A DNA stretch of 64,000 nucleotides from Lumbricus rubellus (Eukaryota > Annelida > Clitellata > Crassiclitellata > Lumbricidae), in the NCBI GenBank assembly GCA_945859605.1, contig OX243828.1, forward strand, positions 23,971,609-24,035,608, given 5' to 3'. The translations under genes and the position numbers were made by a program. Below the pieces are notes generated by a model, which was not told the DNA's origin, ran no database searches, and was given only the letters and a program-made list of their open reading frames with translations. This document shows positions 1-12,000 of the stretch, piece after piece (within the stretch, counting starts at the first letter, position 1; every line of letters starts with the position of its first letter).

Positions 1-58
1 TGAGGAGCAGGAACAGACAACCAAAAGCTGGCATCAGAGGACAAGCCAAAGTTCCGAT
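1..58 (-). CDS. TMC gene exon 13 (partial, cut by the window edge)
   Basis: Acceptor ttgctttttcag, phase 0. Encodes IGTLACPLMPAFGCLFLLL, which directly continues the preceding QTLIW as in TMC proteins (W-[IG]-G-x-x-x-x-P-L-x-P). No donor or stop is seen before base 1. Confidence 0.75.
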   Translation of the reverse strand, partial: MGTLACPLMPAFGCLFLLL

Positions 59-3000
59 CTGAAAAAGCAACAACGGTATATACCAGTTAGGTTCCTGGAC
101 ATCTTTAAATAGCACCTCTAAAAGACTAAAACCCCTGGAGAAGAAAATTTCATGTATAGAAAAGCAGAACTTTTTAAAGCACCTATGAAGAATATTTCGA
201 AATGGTGCTATATTAGTAATTAGGATCATGACATTAACTGATGCTACAAAATGCTTTCCGTTTTCTCCGAAATTGTAGGTAGGTTCTAGGACTGTTCATC
301 AAAGGATGATTCATCAAAGGACGATTCATCAAAGGATGATTCATAAAAGGACTGTTCATCACGGATTATCATCATCAAGGGACTGTTCATCTCGGATTAT
401 CATCATCAAGGGACTGTTCATCTCGGATTATCATCATCAAGGGACTGTTCATCACTGATTAATTATCATCATCAAGGGACTGTTCATCAAAGCCTTGATG
501 TAATACATGCATACATGCTTACATTATATACACACACACACACACACATTTATAATAACATACATGCATGCATGCATACACACCTACATGCATACATTAC
601 AAACATACATGTATGAATGCACATATAATGCATACACACATCTATCTATTATGCATAATTTACATAGCAACCATTCAGGATATCTACTCAGAGGCACTCC
701 CTGCCCGGGTACGGACAATGAGGAAAGTCTTGAGTAGTTTGTATATATGTATGTGTTTCTATGTATGTATACATGTCTGTATGCATGTATGTACATGCAC
801 ATACATTCATGTATGTACATGCACATACATTTTTGTATGTATGTATGCATGTATTGTATTTATGTATGTTTGTGTGCACGTATGTGTGTGCATGTGAGTA
901 GGCTCATTTCTTGATGAAGTCTTTTGATGAATAGCCTATGATGGACAGCCCTTGATGAATATATATGTACATTACATACATACATGCATACATACATTGT
1001 CCTTTGATGAACAGACCCTTGATCAGTCCTTTGATGAAAAATCCGCATACCCTGCAATTTTTACTGTGTTTTCCAGCATTTATTCCTTACTGTTTCAATG
1101 CATAATTTTTTCCCCTGTTTTGTGCGTCTCTTGTTCTATTTGTAAAGAGTTGATGTGCTATTCTCATGATAATTAAGAATCCTCACTTACTTACTTACCT
1201 AACAGAAAGCAGTAATTATTAGTTGCTGAACATTTCCATTATATCACATTTGAAAACACAGCTGTGGAGGTATTTGTATTCAAATAAAAATATGAATAAT
1301 ACATAATATATACATGTAACAGCGGAAATGACTACATTTTGCATAACATGCAGCTGATAAATAATCTTGCCTCGTTTGATAAAAATTTTTAAATTTAAAT
1401 GAAACGGTTTACCCTACACACGTTTTGTTCCATGTTGAAAATTCCAGCTAAACGATGCTAAACTTTATATCCTAATCTTGAGATCTGAACAGTAGCTAAA
1501 GAAAACAGGAACCAGCTTACTGACACACTTACGCACATACCCAAATGAGAGTCTGCTCTTGGATAACTTTTAAGACAACTGCTGGCATGAAGAATTCTCT
1601 CTTTTTGAATTTGAAAACCAAGTAATAACCAAGGTATACAGCGAAGGCAGATGCAAACTGCAAATGCAAAAAAACACATGTTTATCGCTTCTACTATAGG
1701 TAAAAATCAAAAGCAAAGATGATGACCAACAAACAGTCTTGTGAGAGAGAAAAAACAACTCTAAAGTAAATAAGCTGTGACAAGCTCACAACGCATGTCT
1801 GGTTTCTCTAACTTTATGGTTCTAGGACTGTTCATCAAAGGACGATTCATGAAAGGACTGTTCATCAAAGGACTGTTCATCAAAGGACGATTCATCAAAG
1901 GACTGTTCATCAAAGGACGATTCATCAAAGGACGATTCATCAAAGGACTGTTCATCAAAGGACGATTCATGAAAGGACTTTTCATCAAAGAACGATTCAT
2001 CAAAGGAAGGTTCATCAAAGGACGATTCATCAAAGGACGATTCATCAAAGGACGATTCATACATAGAAGGACGGTTCATCATGAGCTGTAAATCAAAGGT
2101 CTGTTGATGTAAGGACTTTCATCAAGAAACAAACGTACACACATGTGCATACATACATACATACATACAATCATACATACATACATACATACATACATAC
2201 ATACATGCACACAACCATACATACAAATACATGCATACAAACATGCATGCCACATATATACATATACATACATTACATACATACATACATGCACACATAA
2301 TACATTATACATACATATACATGCATTGCATACATACAATTGCATAGATACATACATATGTATGTATATATGTATGACATTGTATGTATGTGTGTGATTA
2401 CTGCCCCTCACGGCCTTGCACGGGCATGTAGAGGGAGATAAAAGCAGAGGAAGACAACCAAACATGGATGGATAACGTCAAGGAAGACCTGAAAGAGATG
2501 AATATTGACATGTCAAGAGCAAAGGATCTCATCAGAAACAGAGAAATTTGGAGAAGTCATGTGGAAGCCTCATCGTCGTCACTCGACTGACGGAAGAGAA
2601 TAAAGAAGAAGACGAAGATGTGTGTGTGTGTGTGCATGTATGTACGCTTGCTTCTTGATGAAAAGTCTGTGATGAAGTGTCCCTTGATGAACAGTCCATT
2701 GATGAATTGTCCTCTGAGCAGTTCCTTGATGAAGTGTCCATTGATGAATTGTCCTCTGATGAACAGTCCCTTGATGAAGCGTCCTTTGATTAAAGTCCGC
2801 ATACCAACTTTATACACTAAAGAAGAATTAAAAACCTTCTGGATAGTAAAGCACAACAAGCATGCTAATAACACTTCACAGGACTTTGCAGAAAGGGTCT
2901 AATAATGGAACTATATAAATAGTAACAATTTGTAATCGTAATCTCAAGATATCTGCAGTGCCCTCAAAAGTAAGGTCGTGGAAACCAGCTTATTCACAGG

Positions 3001-6000
3001 CGCTTAATCAGAACAAAATCGTGGTATTCGCTTTGGAACTGGGTAAGGAAGGCATTATCAAAGTACAGCTTGTTTGTTTGCATGTGCACTTGTTATAGCG
3101 CTCCTTCAAGCTCTCACTACTCAGAGGCACTTCCGAATGCAGAGCAGACACTGCATCGGAGTTTCACGCTGAAGCGCTGAGCAATTGTGAGCAAAGGACT
3201 TGCCCAAGGTCCTTACGCGGCAAGGTGGATTCGAGCCTCGAAACTTCCGGCTCCAAGGCAACGACGCCCCCACTACACCACTACGTCCCACAATACAGCT
3301 GCATTGTATTGATGCATTACACTAGAACATAGCTAAGAAAATCATTTTGAATTTGTCTCTACCAACCATAACAACTGTGTCAATCACGATGAGCTTTAAG
3401 ACTTCTTGGCCAATCAACGTTCCTCCACATCCTCTGAAGTTTTCCTGCAAAGCAAACACGTGTGGGTTATCGAAAATATTTTTGTCACACAGAAACAATG
3501 TGGTAGTCGATATAACACCGTATTCTGTAAAACAGGGGAAAGACAATGATAAGTTTTTTAACATCTAGTAAAAAGAAGCATCATGGCACTAAAGTGTAAA
3601 CTGAATATATGATTTATGTGACTAACTGGCAAAATAAGTGCACTGTCTCAAAACCACTTTCGCTTCTCTGAGCGTTTCACAATGGAAGCATCTCTGAATA
3701 ATAATAAGTGCTTCATAAATTTATTTACAATACAAGACAATACAATACAATACATGTGCCAAAACTTCAGCTATGATTCACATATGCACCTTCAAACGAC
3801 ATGTATGACTTAAGAAAATTTTGCATCCTACTATATAGAATGATAGCAGCACGCTCCTTTTTTATGGTATGTCAACACTAATGAGATATGTGCAAAAATT
3901 ATGATGAATCCCCATAGACCCAATTAATATAATCTTGAGCAAGTCCATCACTCGAAATTTCTCTGCACTTCGACGTGAACTCCTATTCAGTGTCCGCGCT
4001 GTAGTCGGGAGCGCTTCTGAGTACAAATCTTGAAGGGGCACTGTAACAAGTGCACAGACATATTACATACGTTATTATGTATGTGCACTGGAGTGCGTTT
4101 TGTCAGCCGGTTTGAATAAAAAAAATTTACTTACTCAGTTACAATAACAACATACAGTATACTTATAAATAAAAAAATGATAATACTATCGATAGCTAGA
4201 TAAAGGACATGACATTTATCGATGTTTAGTCATTGCCATTAGATAGCATGGATAGCGGTAGAAATAGAACTTACCCAACTAATCTTCAGTTTCAGTGACA
4301 TAAACAGCGACACCATGTTAGCCACGTTTAGCACGAAAACGCGGAAAATGGTAATGTACACCTCTATCTGCGGCTTAATGTAAAACTCAAACATTGGAAG
4401 CTGGAAAAAGCACATGAAAAATGCCAAACAGCCCATACAGGATTAAAAAAACATAAAATATAATAAAATAAACCATTCCAAATTTTAAATTGAATTCCAT
4501 GTGTTACAGGGCACGAACTGAAACTGATGCATTTATTTTTCCTACTTTTAACATTTTAAAAATTAGTTTGACAAAAACAGTGAAACAAAATAGGAAATCT
4601 CAATTACAATTCGGATTCACAAAACCATTGTGTGTGTCTCAATTACAATTCACATTCGCACAAAAATGTGTCTCTGCTCTGGTTCGGCAATGTCAGCTTG
4701 GTATTGCTCCCAGACTACCAGCAAGAACTCTGTTGCTCCACAGGTATCCAAAGCCACTTGCCCACTCCTTTCTGCACAGAAGAGAGTGCTCTTGGTTCCA
4801 TTTGCACAAACTGCAGAATAGAGCCCTTTCTTTGGTGGACCCAGTTGTCTGGAATGGGGTTCCACAGGAGCTATGTCTGATTCCTGGGGCTCTTGCTGAA
4901 ACCTTTTAAAAAATTAAACTCAAAACTGAGCTTTTTGTCGTGTTAGACCCGGGAGCGCTTCTGAGTAGTCCCCTTAAAGAGGCGCATTATAAATTCTGGA
5001 ATAAAATTAATTACAATTTGCATTCACAAAAACCATTGTATATGTCTCACTTACAATTCGCATTCACAAAAAATCTTCTTAAAAACACACAGAGTCACAC
5101 TAAAATTTTAAATGAACTTACAAACTTTAAACATTAAAAAAATATTAAACAAACTAAATGAATTAAAGAACTATATACCTGATAAATCGCGAGTGGAACC
5201 AGAAGGTTTACGAGACTGAACACAACGGTTGGAAAGTAGATGACAACGATATGGTCTCTGGTCGCCCAGTCGTAGCCCTGCAAACAGTAATAAATTGAAC
5301 GCCACTTCAAAAGGTTCAAACGCAACCCTTCAAAGGTTCAGATGCAACACTTCAAAGACTTAAACACAACACTTCAAAGGTTCAAATGCAACACTTCAAA
5401 GGTTCAAATGCAACACTTCAAAGGTTCAAACGCAACACTTCAAAGGTTCAAACACAACACTTCAAAGGTTCAAAAGCAACACTACAAAAGCTCAAATGCA
5501 AAACTTCAAAGTTTCAAACCTAGAATTTATTGCCGTGTTTCCAAGATGTTTTGCCTTATCTCCAGTACCACATTCACGGTTTCAAAGTGCCTTGCTCTAT
5601 TTCCCGAGAAAGCTAGTCATTGATTAGACGATAAGAAGATACAACAATCAATATGGCGCTCACTTCGTTGTATTAGTGTCGTATGTCCAGGAAATGAAAA
5701 CTTTTTCTTGAAAAAATTGGTATTATATCCACGAGCATTTAAACAAACACACTCGCCAATAATTGTGTATTGCTTTATTTGATCATATTATCATGTCTTT
5801 GTTTTCATGAGGATGACTTGCAATTGATTTTAAATCCATTTTAGAAAAATTTCACAAATGTATCAAATTTTAAAAAAAGTTAATATTTTAAAATGAATTG
5901 TTTACGTCTCACTAGCCCCTGATGTTGACATTTTAATGTGATGTCTGTGCCTGACGTTCATTGGCTTAAATTTATTTCATAAAATTTTACCAAAACTTCT

Positions 6001-9000
6001 ACCTCGATTATCTCGGAATTCTCAAAATTGGAGATACGCGAAGATAATTCTCAGACGATGAAAAGACATTAGAGAGCGAATGAGAAGATTGTGCAGGAGC
6101 AGTAAAAATATAACGCACCCATTGTTGAAATAGTTCTACCGCATCCTTTGTAACAAAATTGAAAATAATGGCACATCCAGCTGTAATGAGAAGACTGAAA
6201 AACAACAGAAGATATAAAAATTCAAAAAGGAACAATCACTGTTGGACAAAAGTATGATGCATTAATAAAAGAGCAATTTCTTGGCTGTGTGTCAAAGAGA
6301 TTGTTCCTGACTGTGCTTAGAATTTTACAAATCAAGTTGAACAATAAATTTTCAATGACACATGATCGACCTTGAAATTCACCTAACCATCCAAATAAAG
6401 TGGATTAAAATTAATAAAGCCTGTAATTATATATATACACCGTGATTCAAAAAAAAGTAAGCCAAGTTGTTTTTCATATATCTTTAATGCCTGATAACAT
6501 ATCACGCAAAAATTTTCCAGATATTTAGAGAATTGGACCAAGAATATGATTCCAAAATTTCATGAGATAAAGTTGAACCGATAAAAAGATATGAATCTTT
6601 AAACTTCATATGCAGAAATTGCCGTTTACAAGCAATTTTCTGTCAGATTCAGTAAAATGTAAGTCAAACTTTTTCTCATATCTCTAATGCCTGATGATCA
6701 ATCATTCTAAAATTTTCCAGATATGTAGATAATTGAACTAGCAATATGACCCCAACAGCATGATTTGATTATTTAATTAAATAAGATGCTCAAAATGTCA
6801 TCCTCCAGCTTGCACGCAAGCCTTGAGGCGCTGGCGCCATTAGGCAACAGCATCGTCTGGTCCAGGCCATCCCACACTTCCAACAAGCGTTGCTTCAGAT
6901 CGTTTATATCATGGATTGTTGTCTGGTAGACTCGGTCTTTCATTATGCACGCTCCACACTTTATATTCCGTAAAATGTTACTCCAGGATAACCGAAGACC
7001 AAAAGTGGGAACTATCAGGCATCAAAACTGCAGCGAACACCATAACAGATTTGCTGAAAACTGAAATTTCCGGAGATGAAGTTTAAATATTCATATCTTT
7101 CTATCCGTTCAAATTTAGTACATGATATTTTGGAAACCTATTCTAGGTTCAATTCTCTAAATATCTGGAAACTTTTAGTATGATTAATTATCAGGCATTG
7201 GAGATATAATAAAAACAGTTTAGCTTACTTTTTTATTGAATCTGACCAAAAATTGCTTGTAAACGGCAATTTCGGCATATGAAGTTTAAAGATGCATATC
7301 TTTTTATCCGTTCAACTTTATCCCATGAAATTTTGGAATCATATTCTTCGTCCAATTCTCTAAACATTTGGAAAATTTTAGCGTGATATGTTATCAGGCA
7401 CTAGAGATATATGAAAAATAATTTGGCTTACTTTTTTTTGAATCACGGTGTATATATAATATATATATAAATATATTATATATATATATATATACAGTAC
7501 ACACACACATATATATATCTTCTAAAACTCGAAACACGGCTTTTTGCCATGCTAGAGCCGGGAGTGCTTCTGAGTAGCCCCTTGTAGAAGCGCTAGATAA
7601 ATTCTGAAATAAATGAATGAAAATATAGTAGAATATGCAATGAATATACAATATAATAATGCTAATCTATATATATAAAAATGAAACTTTCCAATAGTTT
7701 GTGTAAAGTGTTCTCGAAACGTACCGCACAGATTGTTTTGAAAATTTCACAAAACCTTCCATTCCTATCAGAGAGTTTCCAACTTTTTTTTCTACGAATA
7801 AACGCAATATTTTCCACAAAAAGTGAACTTTGCATTCCGCTCCACCGCCATTTGCAAATTTAAAACCGCACGCTGCCAGATTCACAAACGCCTTGACAGT
7901 GACTGCGACCATGCAAACGAAACATGAATGAGGTTGCGTCTCGTGACGTCATAAGCGATTCGCATAATTATTTTGCGGCCTTCTTGGTTGAGGGAGGAAA
8001 GGAGCGGAGGGGGCGGGACGGAGGGGAGGGGAGGGAGGCGGCGGGGGAGGGGGAGCGGGACGGAGGGAGAGGGGGAGGGGGAGGAGAGGGAGAGGGGGAG
8101 GGGGAAGGGGAGGGGCAGAGGGAGCGGGAGGGACAAGGGAGGGGGAGGGGAAGGGGAGGGGAGGGGGAGGGAGAGGGGGAGTGGAGGGGAAGGGAGAGGG
8201 GAGGGGGAGGGGAGGGGGAGAGGGAGGGGGAGGGGGAGGAGGAGGGGAAGGGGATGGGGATGGGGAGGGGAGAGTCTTTTCTGCCACAGCAACGCGTGGC
8301 CGGGTACAGCTAGTTATATATAAAAATAAAATAGAACTATTAGAGTGAATTTCATGATGGAAATAATTATAATATTGTCTTTATTTATTTTATTTCTTAC
8401 AGCAATTTGATATAGCATACCTTCAAAGGTGCCTACTCAGGAGCGCTTCCATTCCAGCGAAATAGGAGTCATAAATATGTGAGAAATGAGACAGAGAAGA
8501 GTGGTATACGGAGCCCAATAATGTTGGAATGTTAGAAACATGCGTATACGCAAGAATCAAGAAATACGTACACGGTAGCTACCCATGCCATGGCTCTGCG
8601 CATGTAGAGTTTCGTCTTATCTATCGTTTTCATGGCTTTTACGAGTCGATTTAGTTCCACATCGGATATCAGATCCTATCAACAAAATCAGATCCAATCG
8701 ACAAAATCAGATCAGATCCTATCAAAAAAATCAGATCCTATCAACAAAATCAGATCCAATCGATAAAATGATAACCATTCTATCAATCCCTTCCATAGGG
8801 AAACTGTGTGTATGTATGTATGTATGTAATGTATGCATGTAAGTACCCGGTATGTATGTATGTATGTATGTATGTTTGTATGTATGAGCACTTGCTACAG
8901 CGCCCCATCAAGATTTCTCCTCAGAAGTGCTCTTTACTACAGCGCGAACACTGAATCGAAAGTTTCACGCCAAGGCGCATGAGCAACTGAAAAGGACTTG

Positions 9001-12000
9001 CTTAGAGTCCCTACATAGGGGCTTGAGGTGGATTCGAACCCACAACCTTCCGACTCCAAGCCAAACAAACGTTTTTTGACAGTGGTGGAAGAGGATTAAA
9101 ACAGTTAATGCTGACTAAAGAAAAGGTCGATGAATGACTGAAAAGGTTGAAAACTGCAGACAAGTTAGAGTCAAGACATAGATCTATGAAATAGCCTACA
9201 TCCTATATTTTTACATGAAGCGAGGAAAAAAATTTGAGTCAGTTGATTCGGTTACTTGTCAGCTTGCTCAAGATCGAGTAAACAACCACAAAACAATATC
9301 CTGGCAACTGCCTTGGCTATAATGCAGAGAACCTTTGGCAGGCACATAAATTGTGCCATGTCTAGTGATTTCATACATAAACTAATAATAATAACAATAA
9401 AAAGAGAACTAACTATACATAAGGGACAATCCTAAGAATCACATCTCAGAACGTCCTTAAATTCATCTGAACCTGCTTAGGTTTTAAGGAGCCAACTTCG
9501 GCCAAAGAAAATACACACGCATTCACGAGATAATTACTTAATAACTTGCTAGAGCTCTAAAACAAAAACAAACTCACAAACCCTGAATGAATTGGCAATA
9601 CCGAGGCAGAGAATGTCCGTAGCTTCGGCGTTTCTCAGCGAGTAGTCCCAGGACGTAAACGTAAGGTAACTGAAGTTGTAGTTTTCCAGGATAATATGGC
9701 CTCCTTCATTCTGTAGCGCCGTGACAATACTAACAATAAAGTAACATGAAAGTGTAAAGTAATACAGTAACATGAGCATATTTGGAACAATCTCAGGCTT
9801 CAGAATTATAGAACATTTCTGTTAGAGAAATAGTTTTGTATGATTGTGATAGTTCTCACGTGTTTAAATTTCATTACAAACTCCACAGGACAATAAAAAC
9901 ACCATCCACTTATGACTTATCCATCATCCAACCATACATCTGACCGCCAACCCGGCTTAAACCATTTGGTGGGTTCGATTCCCCCATCTTTACGTGGGTC
10001 CGTCTCTTGAAGGGGCGCTGTAGCAAATGCAAAAATAAATAAATAAGAAATTTAAAAAAACTTGATTTAAGAACACATTCACATGTTTGCATAATCACCA
10101 TCAAAAAGTTCCTCGACAATTGAGTTAAAATATGACTGTACATAAACAAAGTAAAGTGTAAAATACTGGATAACGAGTCGTACCATTTTATTAGCCAGAA
10201 TAGGCTGAAGTAGAACGTGCATAAGATACAGACGAAGTAAGCAAACCACATGTGATAGCCAGGAACCTCAGCCTTGATATTCCCAAAAAATATCCACGTT
10301 TCTCCAACGATACCCTAAAAAACCAAAAAAACATAACGACCTGATAACATAAAACTACAACAGAAACAGACACCGGGCGCGGTGGTGTAGGGGTATGTCC
10401 CGTGCACTGGAATTGGAAGTTTACGGGTTCGAATCCGCCTCACGCCGCCATGTAGGAACCTCAAGCAAAGCCTTAACTCACAATTGCTCATGTGGTTTGA
10501 CTTGAATCTCCAATTCAGTGTCCGTGCTGCAGTTTAGAGTGCCTCCGAGTAGAAATCTTGAAGGGGCGCTACAACAAGTATTCACACCTTACTTAGTACT
10601 TAGTCCTTCCCGTGCAGATCTGCACATCGAGTAACGCATACATAAATAAAATGAAGAACTGGTAACAGAAAAACAATAATTTATAGTGATAACAAAAAAG
10701 ATAAAAAATATGATAATATAAACACATAAAAAATGATAATAGAAACCCATAAAATATGATAACAGAAGCATGATAAAATGATTTAGAAACCCATAAAATA
10801 TGCTAACAGAAGCATGATAAAATGATAATATTAGAAACCCATAAAATATGATAACAGAAGCACATGTGCGGAGTTTGGTTTCCGTTCTTGGAAGGGGGGG
10901 GCTAACCCCGAGTCTGGGCCTTATTGGAGGGCTAACCCCGAAAAAGGACACCATTTTCATGGTAAAAAAGTTTAATCTGGGTCTTCTTGGAGGGGCTTAG
11001 TCCCTCCCCTAGCTCCTCATAAACTCCGCCCATGCAGAAGCATGATAAAATGATAATAGAAACACGATAAAATATGATAATAGAAACACATAAAACATGA
11101 TAAAATTATATTAGAAACACGATAAAATATGATAATAGAAACATAAAATATGATAATAGAAACATTTAAAATATGACAACAGAAACACGATAAAATGATA
11201 ATAGAAACCCAATAAAATATGATAACAGAAACACACAAAAACCACCAGCAAATCAATTTAGATCCGCAAGAAATCCGCAGATAAGATACCTCGAACTTCA
11301 AGACGTCCCCGAAGTAAAACGATGATGTAATCGATGAGTAGTCGAAGTGGATCGCTTGCGGAAGAACCACAAATAGAATCCAAATGAGCATTAGACACGC
11401 GTTCATCGCAATCAGGTTGCGCACAAAGTCAAAGAAGCAGGCCACACATGACCCAAATTTATCTACAAAAACACATTCACTGTGGGGCGCAGTGGTGTAG
11501 TGGTGGCGTCGTTGCCTTGGAGCTGGACGGTTCGAGGTTCGAATCCACCTCAATGCGTAAGGACCTTGGGCAAGTCCTTCACTCACAATTGCTCAGCGCT
11601 TCGGCGTGAGACTCCGATGCAGTGTCCGCTCTGCATTGGGAGCGCCTCTGAGTAGATAGATTGAAGGGGCACTATACCAAGTGCACATACAAACAAAACA
11701 AATACATGTGCAATGTGTAATTGTGTTTGTTAGTTTGTGTGTGCACTTGTTATAGCGCCCCTTCAAGTTCTCTACTCAGAGGCGCTCTCAACTGCAGCGC
11801 GGACACTGCAATTGCGAGTGAAGGACTTGCCCAAGATCCCTACGCGGCGACTTGAGTTGGATTCGAACCTGCAATCCTCCGGCTGCAAGGCAACGAACAT
11901 ACCCACTACACCACCGCGCCTCACATTGTGTAAAAACAACAAAACATTAGCACTGTGCAATACTGGACGTGCACAATGCACAGTCACTACAGTGAGCATG

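Noticed and set aside
1828..2090. CRISPR-like array of regular short repeats
   Set aside because: Units are contiguous 15-mers without unique spacers, in a eukaryotic intron.
1761..2091. ORFs of about 100 codons on both strands (FIKGRFIKG, MNRPLMNSP, FDESSFDEQ)
   Set aside because: They are frame readings of a 15-bp minisatellite in a foldback element; any multiple-of-3 repeat without stops gives this.
3322..3564. Longer minus-strand ORF extending TMC exon 11 upstream
   Set aside because: The extra part has the wrong phase for the exon 10 join; the acceptor at 3445 (tttgctttgcag) gives an in-phase, family-like sequence.
7882..8323. Pro/Leu-, Gly/Glu/Arg-rich ORFs over 110 codons
   Set aside because: Translation of a G/A-only tract inside a Helitron-like element; no start context, no domain, no splice support.
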